A DNA stretch of 64,000 nt, taken from Sterolibacterium denitrificans. Its GTDB lineage: Bacteria; Pseudomonadota; Gammaproteobacteria; Burkholderiales; Rhodocyclaceae. The position numbers and the translations under genes were made by a program. Shown piece after piece: positions 46,149-54,862 of the stretch (positions within the stretch are counted from its first letter, which is position 1; each line of letters opens with the position of its first letter). The stretch lies in contig NZ_LT837803.1 of assembly GCF_900174485.1 (NCBI RefSeq), forward strand, positions 1,937,305 through 2,001,304. The letters run 5' to 3'. A model generated the notes under the pieces. That model saw only the letters and a program-made list of their open reading frames with translations, had not been told where the DNA came from and did not search any database.

Positions 46149-46547
46149 ATGATGATCGAATACCGTCACAATTTCCCGCTGAACCCCACTGACATCGCTC
46201 GCGTGTTCAACTCCTCGGGCATCACGCGTCCGACGGACGACATCCCACGCATCGCCCGGATGTTTGCCGCATCGAATTTGGTCATTTCCGCATGGGCGAA
46301 CGAAGTTCTAGTCGGCGTGTGCCGCGCACTCACTGACTACAGCTATTGCTGCTACCTGTCCGACCTGGCGGTCGATAAAGCGTTTCAGAGCCACGGTATC
46401 GGTAAGGAACTCATAAGGCGAGTGCAAACCGCTGTCGGCGATGAGGTGTCCATCATCCTGCTCTCGGCTCCTGGTGCCATGTCGTACTACCCAGCCGTGG
46501 GATTTGCCAAGGCTGAAAACGCCTTTGTCATTCGGAGGCTTAAGTGA
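46149..46547 (+). CDS. GNAT-family N-acetyltransferase, integron cassette
   Basis: A 132-residue acetyltransferase with the GNAT fold: VGVCRALTDYS, LSDLAVDKAFQSHGIGKELI (acetyl-CoA loop QSHGIG) and YYPAVGFAKAENAFVI. GNAT proteins are among the commonest integron cassette products. Substrate unknown. Two adjacent ATG codons (46149, 46152) could start it. A long attC-like site follows directly. Confidence 0.82.
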   Translation: MMIEYRHNFPLNPTDIARVFNSSGITRPTDDIPRIARMFAASNLVISAWANEVLVGVCRALTDYSYCCYLSDLAVDKAFQSHGIGKELIRRVQTAVGDEVSIILLSAPGAMSYYPAVGFAKAENAFVIRRLK

Positions 46548-46694
46548 CGCCCAACCCATCCAACCATGAGGTAGCGTCATGGGAGCTGGGCCCCTTTTTG
46601 CTTCTTTCTTGCTTCGCTGCATCGCGGCCTGCCGCGGGCAGCGGGGTTTTGTTGGCGGCTACCTCACGGCAAACTCCTTGCAGCACTGGGCGTC
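46546..46694 (+). repeat. Long (VCR-like) attC-like site E
   Basis: Begins TGACGCCCA(AC) and ends (AC)TGGGCGTCA, a perfect 9-base outer inverted repeat, with an inner GAGGTAGC/GCTACCTC pair. The left core GCCCAAC is canonical; the right core is CTGGGCG instead of GTTGGGC. Total about 149 bases, the size of Vibrio-type repeats. Confidence 0.6.
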
Positions 46695-46749
46695 ATGATG
46701 TCATCATGCCCGCTTTAGACGAGTCACCGGGATACATGAAGGGAGCACG

Positions 46750-48075
46750 ATGAACGAACGACACTTTGCCAAACGCCTGGCGCAGGAGTTGCCACACTGG
46801 CAGAAGGAAGGCTGGGTCAGCGCCGAGGGCGGTCCGGCCATCCTCGCCGATCTGGCCGCCCGGGAGACGGCGCCGATGTGGGCGTCGGCGCTGGCGCTGA
46901 TCGGCGCCGTCCTGCTCGGACTCGGCGTCATCACCTGGTTCGCCGCGCACTGGAACGAAATCGGCAAACTCGCGAAGCTGCTGCTCGTCGCCCTCGCCCT
47001 GACGGCCAGCCACCTCGGCCACGGCTTCTGCCTGAGCCGCGGCGCGCTGCCGAAGCTGGCGCAGGGCATGGCGCTGCTCTCGGTGCTGTTCTTCGGCGCA
47101 GCGATCATGCTGATCGGCCAGATCTACAACATCGATGCGCATTTCCCGGACGGCATCGCGCTGTGGGCCGCCGGCGGCCTGCTGACGGCACTGCTGTTCG
47201 CCTCGCAGCCGGCGCTGCTGGCCTCGCTCGCGCTGGCGGCGTTGTGGACGTGGTACGAGCAATTCGACTATCGCGGGATGAACTGGCCGCTGCTCGGGTA
47301 TCTGGCGCTCGCCGCCTGGCCGCTGCTGCGCCATGGCTGGAGCCTCGCCGCGCGCGCCTGGGGCATCCTGCTGATCCTCTGGCTGCTCGGCTGGCACGCC
47401 CAGCCGTGGTTCGACACCGGTATCCACTGGGAAACGCATGCGCACGTCCGCCTGTTCATCTTGCAGATCCTCGGCCTCGCCGGCGGCTGGGCGCTGGCGC
47501 AGGCCAGCGAACATCCGTTCGCGCGCGCCGTGCGTGCCGACTTCCTGCTCGTTGCGCTGGTCGGCGCCTTCGCCTTCACCTTTCCGCGCCTCGCCGCGCA
47601 CGGCCCTGCCGGCGCACCGGCAGGCGATCCGCTGCCATGGCTGATGGCCTTCGTCGGTGTCGGCGCAATCTATGCTTACGGTATCGCGCGCCTGGTGCGG
47701 GCCAGCGAACTGGCACCCGAACGCCTGCGCATCGGTATTGCCCTGGCCGTCGCCTTCGCCGCGCTGCTGCTGATCGAAATTGCCGTGCCGCGCAGCGGCA
47801 GCGGGCCGGCGCTGCTCTGGAATGCGCTGTTTCTCGGCATCCTCTACTGGATCGGCGACCTCGGCATGCGCCGCGGCGACCGCCAGATGGTGAATTACGC
47901 CTTTACCGGCTTTTCCGTGTGGGTGCTGGCGCGCTATTTCGACACCTTCTGGACGCTGATGGACCGTTCCCTGTTCTTCATGGCCGGCGGCATCCTGCTG
48001 CTGGCCGGCGGCGGCTGGCTCGAACACCGGCGCCGCACGCTATTGCGCGATCTCGCCGGGAGGAGGCCGTCATGA
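46750..48075 (+). CDS. DUF2157 multi-pass membrane protein
   Basis: A 441-residue inner-membrane protein. A short N-terminal cytoplasmic region is followed by about twelve hydrophobic helices, with the DUF2157 feature WFAAHWNEIGKLAKLLL near the first pair. The role of the family is unknown. It is coupled by a 4-base overlap to a GDYXXLXY-domain protein, the usual partner of DUF2157. Confidence 0.85.
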   Translation: MNERHFAKRLAQELPHWQKEGWVSAEGGPAILADLAARETAPMWASALALIGAVLLGLGVITWFAAHWNEIGKLAKLLLVALALTASHLGHGFCLSRGALPKLAQGMALLSVLFFGAAIMLIGQIYNIDAHFPDGIALWAAGGLLTALLFASQPALLASLALAALWTWYEQFDYRGMNWPLLGYLALAAWPLLRHGWSLAARAWGILLILWLLGWHAQPWFDTGIHWETHAHVRLFILQILGLAGGWALAQASEHPFARAVRADFLLVALVGAFAFTFPRLAAHGPAGAPAGDPLPWLMAFVGVGAIYAYGIARLVRASELAPERLRIGIALAVAFAALLLIEIAVPRSGSGPALLWNALFLGILYWIGDLGMRRGDRQMVNYAFTGFSVWVLARYFDTFWTLMDRSLFFMAGGILLLAGGGWLEHRRRTLLRDLAGRRPS

Positions 48076-48659
48076 ATCTCTGGCTGAAGATATCGCTGCT
48101 GGTGGCCGTGCAGCTCGCCGCGCTGGCGGCGATGATCGCCGACAAGCAATGGACGCTGAATACCGGCACGCCGGTCGTCCTGCAGACCGAGCCCGTCGAT
48201 CCGCGCTCGCTGTTCATGGGTGACTACGCGCGCCTCAACTACAGGATCAGCCGCCTGCATCTCGACGGCGAAGGCGCACTCGGCGGCGACAAGGATTTCA
48301 AGCGGTACGACACGGTGTGGGTCGCATTGCGGCCCGATCCCGAAGGTGCGCAGGCCGTCTCCGTGCACCACGAACGCAGCGCCATCGCGCCCGGCCTGCT
48401 GGCGCTGAAGGGCGAGGTGCGGCATCTCAGCGAAAGCTGGTGGGATCGCGCGACCAACAAGTCGATCAAGCAGCGTACGCTGCAGGTGCGCTACGGCATC
48501 GAGCAGTATTACGTGCAGGAAAGCACTGGCCGGCAGGTCGAGCGGCCGAGCGACGGCGAGAAAGTCTCGATCCGGGTCGCCATCGATGAACGCGGCAAGG
48601 CCGGCATCCTGGCAATGCTGTTCGACGGCCGCGAGCGCTTCCGGGAGACGCTGTTCTGA
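48072..48659 (+). CDS. GDYXXLXY-domain protein
   Basis: A 195-residue protein with one N-terminal membrane anchor (residues 5-23) and a periplasmic domain holding the family signature MGDYARLNY. Further conserved parts are RYGIEQYYVQE and VSIRVAIDERGKAGI. It overlaps the DUF2157 gene by four bases, and the two probably act together in the envelope. No biochemical role is known. Confidence 0.85.
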   Translation: MNLWLKISLLVAVQLAALAAMIADKQWTLNTGTPVVLQTEPVDPRSLFMGDYARLNYRISRLHLDGEGALGGDKDFKRYDTVWVALRPDPEGAQAVSVHHERSAIAPGLLALKGEVRHLSESWWDRATNKSIKQRTLQVRYGIEQYYVQESTGRQVERPSDGEKVSIRVAIDERGKAGILAMLFDGRERFRETLF

Positions 48660-48728
48660 AGACATCCCCTCCGGCAGTCGGCCAGAAGGGAAAAACAAAT
48701 CGGAGGGGTCAGTTCAATTTTGTAAACG

Positions 48729-48771
48729 ACAAACCCGGCGCCATGGCAGGATTGCCTGGCGCCGGGCTTGT
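48729..48771. terminator. Bidirectional terminator
   Basis: ACAAACCCGGCGCC (48729-48742) pairs with GGCGCCGGGCTTGT (48758-48771), with one G-U pair. It lies between the convergent GDYXXLXY and cytochrome peroxidase genes and can serve both. Confidence 0.75.
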
Positions 48772-48820
48772 TCATCCGTTCAGGCCATGCATGCAAGCCA
48801 TGGCTGAACATCGCAGCGGC

Positions 48821-49819
48821 TCACTTTGCCCAAGGATCGGGCTTGGGCGTGGCGCTGGAGGACGGCGGCAGCAAGGGCATGACGAACGTGGGCTGGTCGC
48901 CGGTGAGGGTCTTGAGGAAAGCCACGATGTCGGCAATTTCAGCCTGGCTGTATTTGCGTCCCAGTTGCAAGCGCCCCATGATGTCCACCGCCGCTTCCAG
49001 CGTGGCGGCCTCGCCGTCGTGGAAGTAGGGATAGGTCAGCTCGACATTGCGCAGGGTCGGCACCTTGAAGTTCATGCGATCCTCATCCTGGCCGGTGACG
49101 GCCGCGCGGCCTTTCGCCGGATTCTTGGTCTGGTAGGGTTCGAACAGGCCCATTTTCTGGAAGGACGTGCCGCCGGCGGCCGGACCGTTGTGGCAAGCCA
49201 CGCAGCCGCTGTCCCTGAACAATTTGTAACCGGCCAGCTCCTGCTTGGTCAGCGCCTTGTCGTCTCCCTTCAGCCACTGGTCGAACGGTGAATTGGGCGT
49301 CACCAGGGTTTCCTCGAAGGCGGCAATCGCCTGGGTCACCTTCTCGATGCTGATGTCGGCCGAACCGAACACGGACTTGAATTCGGCGACATAACCGGGA
49401 ATCGTGCGCAAGGTGCCGACCGCCAGATCGTGGGTGAACGCCATTTCAGCCGGATTGGCGATCGGACCGCCGGCCTGCTCCCTGAGGTCGGCCGCGCGGC
49501 CATCCCAGAACTGCGCCAGGGCCAGGCTGGAGTTCAGCACCGTCGGCGAGTTGATCGGCCCTTGCTGCCATTTGTCGCCTACCGAAGTCTTCAGATTGTC
49601 GCTGCCGCCCATCGACAGGTTGTGGCAGGAGTTGCACGAGATGAAGCCCGAGCGCGACAAGCGGGGATCGAAAAACAGCTTCTTGCCCAGTTCGACCATT
49701 GCCGGATTGGTCACCTTGGCCGCCGCGATGGGCTGAATCGGCTCGTCGCGCAGATTCGCGCCCCAAGCCATGCCTGCCACGATCAATGCCGTGGCCAGTG
49801 CAGTCGTCTTCAATTTCAT
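48821..49819 (-). CDS. Di-haem cytochrome c peroxidase (CcpA/MauG family)
   Basis: Periplasmic enzyme that reduces hydrogen peroxide with electrons from small cytochromes. The 332-residue precursor has a signal peptide (residues 1-20) and two haem c sites, CNSCH (Cys62) and CVACH, plus the family segments FFDPRLSRSG and LRNVELTYPYFHDG. The ATG at 49819 is preceded by AAAGGAG. MauG-like roles are possible. An inverted repeat just upstream may control it. Confidence 0.9.
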   Translation of the reverse strand: MKLKTTALATALIVAGMAWGANLRDEPIQPIAAAKVTNPAMVELGKKLFFDPRLSRSGFISCNSCHNLSMGGSDNLKTSVGDKWQQGPINSPTVLNSSLALAQFWDGRAADLREQAGGPIANPAEMAFTHDLAVGTLRTIPGYVAEFKSVFGSADISIEKVTQAIAAFEETLVTPNSPFDQWLKGDDKALTKQELAGYKLFRDSGCVACHNGPAAGGTSFQKMGLFEPYQTKNPAKGRAAVTGQDEDRMNFKVPTLRNVELTYPYFHDGEAATLEAAVDIMGRLQLGRKYSQAEIADIVAFLKTLTGDQPTFVMPLLPPSSSATPKPDPWAK

Positions 49820-49833
49820 GTCACTCTCCTTTG

Positions 49834-49876
49834 GTCTATATAAAAAGTTAAATAAAGTCCCTACTACTATATAGAC
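49834..49876. promoter_or_regulatory. Inverted repeat upstream of the cytochrome peroxidase gene
   Basis: GTCTATATA (49834-49842) and TATATAGAC (49868-49876) form a perfect 9-base inverted repeat 25 bases apart, starting 15 bases before the peroxidase ATG. AT content is high and the arms contain -10-like TATATA. It does not fit the FNR or OxyR consensus. Confidence 0.5.
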
Positions 49877-50148
49877 TAATTCTAATTTACTTTCCAGGAG
49901 TTTCAGAAGATTTGCACGTTCTGCCCCATGCGGGATGCGGCCAGACAAACGCTTGGCCGGAGGCATCGTTCAAGGGAATGCCGCCATAAAATGGTTTTGC
50001 TGTTTTGCGGTTCTGGCGATGCGCTGGCCAGGCTGCCTGCGCCAGCTTCACGTCTGCGCTTTCCGCCATGTCTATGCAGAAAGTGCAGGCGAGGTATCCG
50101 GCAAGCGGCACGGTATAATCCCCGTTTCATCTGCCGGACCAAAACCTC

Positions 50149-51253
50149 ATGGAAGCCGAACGCCTCAACGCCATCGAAAACCACCTCGCCGACCTCGCCA
50201 GCCGTGGCGACGAACTGCGGAGGTATCTTTGACTACGCTGCCAAGGCAGAGAAGCTCGAAGAACTGAACCAGGCGCTGGAAGATCCCAAGGTTTGGGATG
50301 ATGCGGCCCACGCCCAGGCGCTGGGCAAGGAGAAAAAGGCGCTCGAAGGCGTGGTGCTGACGCTGCGCCGTCTGGAAACCCAGCTCAGGGATGCCAGCGA
50401 CCTGTTCGAGCTGGCTCGCAGCGAGGACGACGAGGAAACCCTGGTCAGCGTCGTCGCCGACATCGAGGTCATGGAAACCATGGTGGCGGATCTCGAATTC
50501 CGCCGCATGTTCGCCAACCCGCTCGATCCGAACAGTTGCTTCATCGACATCCAGGCCGGCGCCGGCGGCACCGAAGCCTGCGACTGGGCCAGCATGCTGC
50601 TGCGCCAATACCTGCGCTATTGCGAGCGTAAAGGCTACAAGACCGAAGTGCTGGAAGAAACCGAAGGCGACGTGGCCGGCATCCGCAGCGCCTCGATCAA
50701 GGTCGATGGCGAATATGCCTATGGCTTCCTGCGCACCGAAACCGGGGTGCATCGCCTGGTGCGCAAGAGTCCGTTCGATTCATCGGGCGGACGTCATACC
50801 TCTTTTGCCAGCCTCTTCGTCTATCCGGAAATCGACGACTCCATCGAAGTCGAGGTGAACCCGGCCGATCTGCGCATCGATACCTACCGCGCCTCCGGCG
50901 CGGGCGGCCAGCACATCAACAAGACCGATTCGGCCGTGCGCATCACCCACGTGCCCAGCGGTATCGTCGTGCAGTGCCAGAACGACCGTTCCCAGCATCG
51001 CAACAAGGCCGAAGCGATGGCCATGCTGAAGTCGCGCCTGTATGAACTCGAACTGCGCCGCCGCCAGGCCGAGGCCGACAAGCTGGAAGCCGGCAAGACC
51101 GATGTCGGCTGGGGCCACCAGATCCGTTCCTACGTGCTCGACCAGAGCCGCATCAAGGATCTGCGCACGAACGTGGAAATCTCCAATACCCAGAAAGTGC
51201 TCGATGGCGATCTCGACCCTTTCATCGAAGCCAGCCTGAAGCAGGGACTCTGA
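50149..51253 (+). CDS. prfB: Peptide chain release factor 2 (programmed +1 frameshift)
   Basis: Recognises UGA and UAA stop codons and releases the peptide. The gene reads as 50149-50229 joined to 50231-51253, 367 residues in all. The first 27 codons end CUU UGA; the rest of the protein is in the +1 frame. The SPF stop-codon recognition tripeptide ([12 protein letters not shown]) and the catalytic GGQ ([12 protein letters not shown]) are present. A TATAAT -10 element lies at 50114-50119. Confidence 0.95.
50219..50233 (+). promoter_or_regulatory. prfB autoregulatory frameshift signal
   Basis: GGAGG (from 50218), TAT, CTT TGA C: the internal Shine-Dalgarno-like sequence just before the slippery CUU and the in-frame UGA (50230-50232). 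Low RF2 favours the +1 shift and restores RF2 synthesis. Confidence 0.95.
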
Positions 51254-51272
51254 GCCTGAAGCCTGAACTCCG

Positions 51273-51707
51273 CTATCCGGCGGCTGGGGCTTCCTCGCCT
51301 GCCGGAATCACGGCAGTCGCCTCGATCTCGACCTGTGCCTGATCTTCGAGGAAGGCGGCCACTTCGACCACGCTCATCGTCGGGTAGTGGCGCCCCATCA
51401 CCGCACGGTAGATGGCCCCGATCTCGGCGGCCTGCGCCTGGTAGGCCGCCTTGTCGCGCAGGTACCAGACCAGACGCACCAGATGCCGCGCCTCACCGCC
51501 GGCTTCGGCGAGTATGGTCAGGATGTTCTGCAGCGTCTGCCGGATCTGCTCAAGCAGATCGTTGCTGCGGAACACCTGCCCGGCATCCCAGCCGACCTGC
51601 CCGGAGATGAAGACCAGGCGTCCGCTTGCAGCAATGCCATTGACGTAGCCGCGCGGCGCGAGCCAGTCGGCAGGCTGCAGGATCTGCTGTTCATCGGGAT
51701 GGCTCAT
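51273..51707 (-). CDS. RidA-family protein
   Basis: A 144-residue RidA/YjgF-type protein (VNGIAASGRLVFISGQVGWD; a YPTMSVVEVAAF segment near the end). Members hydrolyse reactive enamine/imine intermediates. A GGGGAG ribosome site precedes the ATG at 51707, which lies inside the end of the CoA ligase gene (17-base overlap). The pairing suggests that it detoxifies or processes an intermediate of the ligase pathway, for example aminobenzoate-derived. Confidence 0.85.
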   Translation of the reverse strand: MSHPDEQQILQPADWLAPRGYVNGIAASGRLVFISGQVGWDAGQVFRSNDLLEQIRQTLQNILTILAEAGGEARHLVRLVWYLRDKAAYQAQAAEIGAIYRAVMGRHYPTMSVVEVAAFLEDQAQVEIEATAVIPAGEEAPAAG

Positions 51708-53430
51708 GATCTCCCCTTTCACGCAGGCGGAAACGCTGCAACTTGCTGGTTTCGGTACGTGGTAGCTCGCTGACGAACTCGATTTCACGCGGATATTTGT
51801 AAGGCGCGATACGCTGCTTGGCGTGCGCCTGCAATTGCGCTGCCAGCAGCGGCCCCGGCGCATGGCCGGGATGCAGGACGACGAAGGCCTTGACGATATG
51901 GCCACGCTCGGCATCCGGGATGCCCACCACGCCGCATTCGAATACGGCCGGATGCTGCAGCAGCGCTGCTTCCACCTCCGGCCCGGCGATGTTGTAGCCG
52001 GCGCTGACGATCATGTCGTCGCTGCGCGCATGGAAATGAAAATAGCCGTCGGCATCCAGGATGCCGGTATCACCCGTCAGGTTCCAGCCCTGTCCGGCGC
52101 CGGCATCGACGTCAACGTAACTGCGCTGGCGTTCATCATCGAGATAGCGGCAGCCGGTCGGGCCTTTGACCGCCAGACGCCCCAGTTGGCCGGCCGGCAG
52201 CGGCTGACCGCGATCACCCATGACGCAGAGCCGATACCCCGGCACGGCATGGCCGATCGCACCGCGGCGCAGGCTTGCCGCCGTGTGCGAAATGAAGATG
52301 TGCAACAACTCGGTACTGCCCAGACCGTCGATGATTTCCTTGCCGGCGGCCCGCCGCCAGGCGGCTCGCGTTGCCTCGGGCAATGGCTCGCCGGCGGAAA
52401 CGCAGTGACGCAAATGGCTCAGATCATGTTCCCCCGTTTCGACCAGTACGGCCAACTGGCGCCAGAAGGTCGGCACGCTGAAGCAGATGCTTGCCCGCTG
52501 CTGCACCATGGCCTGCAGCATGAGCGCCGGTGTCGGGCGTTCCAGCAACAGGGAGGAGGCGCCGTAACGCAAAGGAAAACAGAGCATCCCACCCAGACCG
52601 TAGGTAAAGGCCAGCGGCGAAGTACCGCAGAAAACGTCCTCCGGCACGGGCTGCAGCATGGCAGCGGGAAAGGTGTCGCAAATCGCCAGTACGTCGCGAT
52701 GAAAATGCACGCTGGCCTTGGGTATCCCGGTCGTGCCCGAGGTGAAGGCAATCAGCGCGGGATCCTCGGCGCTCGTTGCGACATTGTCGAAGCCGTCATG
52801 ATCCCCTGCGACCGCCCGCGCCAGCAGCAGGTCGAGCGAGTCCGGCGAATCGGATGAATCGGACGACCCAGGCATGTCAAACGAATCGGCGCGGTAGTGC
52901 AGCACCCGTTTCAGTTCCGTCGTCTGCCGGCCGGCCTGCATCAACTCATCGAGCAGACGGACATCGCATAATGCAAAATCGATGCGGGCCTTGGTGATCA
53001 TCTGGCGCAGCTCTCGCGCGCGCAGCAAGGGCATGCTGGTGACGACGATGCCGCCTGCCTTGAGTACCGCCAGCCAGCAGGCCGCCAGCAGCGGGCTGTT
53101 GTAGCCGCGCAGCAATACACGGTTGCCCGGCAGCAGGCCGAGCTCATCGCGCAGGACGCGCGCGATGCGGTTGCTGTGCAGCAGCAGCTCGCGATAGCTC
53201 CAGCTGGCTTCCAGCGAGCGCAGCGCAACCCGGTCGCCATGACCGGCGGCCACCATCCGGTCGAGCAATTCGACTGCGCAATTGAGTCGCGGCGGGTAGT
53301 TCAGCGCGGGCAGATCGAAACACAGTTCGGGCCAGTCGCCGCGCGGCGGCAGGTGGTCGCTGACATAGCGATCGACATGGGCGGAAACATGGCCGGCAAC
53401 TGCCGCCGCTTCGGTCATCTCGTGATTCAT
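51691..53430 (-). CDS. Aryl-CoA ligase (benzoate/2-aminobenzoate-CoA ligase type)
   Basis: AMP-forming acyl-CoA synthetase of 579 residues. Motifs are the P-loop FTSGTTGIPKASVHF, DGLGSTELLHIF, LTGDTG and the C-terminal lysine region PYKYPREIEFV. The substrate-pocket style resembles benzoate- and 2-aminobenzoate-CoA ligases (PPRGDWPELCFDLPALNYP at the N-terminus). A Ser/Asp-rich insert lies near residue 190. The gene overlaps RidA at its end and touches slyX at its start. The aromatic substrate is inferred. Confidence 0.8.
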   Translation of the reverse strand: MNHEMTEAAAVAGHVSAHVDRYVSDHLPPRGDWPELCFDLPALNYPPRLNCAVELLDRMVAAGHGDRVALRSLEASWSYRELLLHSNRIARVLRDELGLLPGNRVLLRGYNSPLLAACWLAVLKAGGIVVTSMPLLRARELRQMITKARIDFALCDVRLLDELMQAGRQTTELKRVLHYRADSFDMPGSSDSSDSPDSLDLLLARAVAGDHDGFDNVATSAEDPALIAFTSGTTGIPKASVHFHRDVLAICDTFPAAMLQPVPEDVFCGTSPLAFTYGLGGMLCFPLRYGASSLLLERPTPALMLQAMVQQRASICFSVPTFWRQLAVLVETGEHDLSHLRHCVSAGEPLPEATRAAWRRAAGKEIIDGLGSTELLHIFISHTAASLRRGAIGHAVPGYRLCVMGDRGQPLPAGQLGRLAVKGPTGCRYLDDERQRSYVDVDAGAGQGWNLTGDTGILDADGYFHFHARSDDMIVSAGYNIAGPEVEAALLQHPAVFECGVVGIPDAERGHIVKAFVVLHPGHAPGPLLAAQLQAHAKQRIAPYKYPREIEFVSELPRTETSKLQRFRLRERGDHEPSR

Positions 53431-53645
53431 CAGTAATGCGGCGGGACTTCCTCGCGCAAGCTGAGACGCTCGGCAGGCGCCAGGCTGTCCATGCGTTCCC
53501 AGATCAGGCGCAACTGCGCCTGCAGGCGATCGATCTGCTCCTGCTGGCGAAAAACGACCCGATTGAGTTGCTCCAGCTGATCGTCGGCAAGACTCAGCAT
53601 GGCTTCCAGCTCATTGATACGGGACTCCATGTCGGGCCTATCCAT
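53430..53645 (-). CDS. slyX: SlyX-family protein
   Basis: A 71-residue coiled-coil protein (residues 8-55, heptads with Leu) ending PPHY, the invariant SlyX C-terminus. Function is unknown. A second ATG at 53630 with AGG six bases upstream is an alternative start. The stop touches the ATG of the CoA ligase gene. Confidence 0.85.
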   Translation of the reverse strand: MDRPDMESRINELEAMLSLADDQLEQLNRVVFRQQEQIDRLQAQLRLIWERMDSLAPAERLSLREEVPPHY

Positions 53646-53940
53646 GTCTCATGCGGGCGTGGACGCGATTGCCGGAAGCCGGCGAAACGCGAAGCCCCGA
53701 ATACTGCAGGAATGTTCCAGAAAACCGCATATCGGCGAAACGGCAAGACCCCAGGAAAGCCCGCCATCCAAAGGGGTGGAAGCTTAACACAGCCGCTTTG
53801 CTTGGTGTATGATGCAGCGTTTTTTGGCGCATTCTTCTGCTGGCACAGGGAAGAGTTCTATCAATCGTCAATCATCGATCGCACTCAAGCAGCCGTTCAT
53901 AAACACAAGCCCCAGCCCCCTCGACCCGTAAGGAAAAATG

Positions 53941-54738
53941 ATGAAAGTTTCTCTGCTTCGCACCTCCGTTTTTGCCCTGACTGCCGCCTTCAGCATGGCC
54001 CCCATGCTTGCCGGCAATGCGTATGCGCAGAATATTGCCACCGTCAATGGCAAGGCCATTCCCAAGGTTCGTGCCGATGTCATGGTCGAGGCCCAGGTTG
54101 CCCAAGGGCAGCCCGATACGCCCGAACTGCGCAAAATGGTGCGCGAGGAACTGATCCGCCGTGAAATCCTGGCCCAGCAGGCCGCGAACCAGGGCTATGA
54201 GAAGCAGATGTCCGTACTGGCGCAGATGATGCTCGCGCGTCAGAGCGTGCTGATCAACGCCTATGTCGCCGATTACGTGGCCAAACATCCGGTTTCCGAT
54301 GAAGCGCTGAAGAAGGAATATGAGGCCATCAAGCTTGGCCTCGGCAACAAGGAATACAAGGTACGCCACATCCTGGTCGGAACCGAGGACGAAGCCAAGG
54401 ACATCATCAACAAGCTAAAGAATGGCGAAAAATTCGAAGAGCTTGCCAAGGCTTCAAAGGATCCCGGCTCGCGTGAGCGCGGCGGCGAACTTGGCTGGGC
54501 CACCCCGGCCAACTACGTGCAGCCCTTCTCTGCCGCCATGGTCAAGCTGGAAAATGGCAAGTTCACCGAAGAGCCGGTGAAGAGCGACTTCGGCTATCAC
54601 GTCATCATGCTCGACGACACGCGCGAGCTGAAGCTGCCCTCCTTCGAGGAAACCAAGCCGCAGCTTGCACACCGCATGCAGCAGCAAGTCATCGAACAGC
54701 ACATCAAAGAATTGATGTCCAAAGCCAAGATTCAATAA
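53941..54738 (+). CDS. Periplasmic parvulin-type peptidyl-prolyl isomerase
   Basis: PpiC/PrsA-like folding catalyst of 265 residues. It has a signal peptide cleaved near AYAQ (about residue 30), a SurA-like N-terminal helical region, and a parvulin domain (VRHILVGTEDEAKDII, DPGSRERGGELGW, SDFGYHVIMLDD). The ATG at 53941 was preferred over 53938 because AAGGA lies six bases upstream. It is followed by a strong terminator. Confidence 0.9.
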   Translation: MKVSLLRTSVFALTAAFSMAPMLAGNAYAQNIATVNGKAIPKVRADVMVEAQVAQGQPDTPELRKMVREELIRREILAQQAANQGYEKQMSVLAQMMLARQSVLINAYVADYVAKHPVSDEALKKEYEAIKLGLGNKEYKVRHILVGTEDEAKDIINKLKNGEKFEELAKASKDPGSRERGGELGWATPANYVQPFSAAMVKLENGKFTEEPVKSDFGYHVIMLDDTRELKLPSFEETKPQLAHRMQQQVIEQHIKELMSKAKIQ

Positions 54739-54811
54739 TATCGATTGACTGGTGTTGCTCCAGGCAACCCGATCGCGGCAAGAACGCCGCTCCAGAACGA
54801 CAGAATGAAAA

Positions 54812-54835
54812 ACGGACGCCGCGGCGTCCGTTTTC
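54812..54835. terminator. Bidirectional terminator between ppiC-like gene and recR
   Basis: ACGGACGCC-GC-GGCGTCCGT at 54812-54831, with A-tract before and TTTT after, so it works on both strands for the convergent genes. Confidence 0.9.
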
Positions 54836-54862
54836 CATTCCCGGTACGCTATCCCGGCAATC

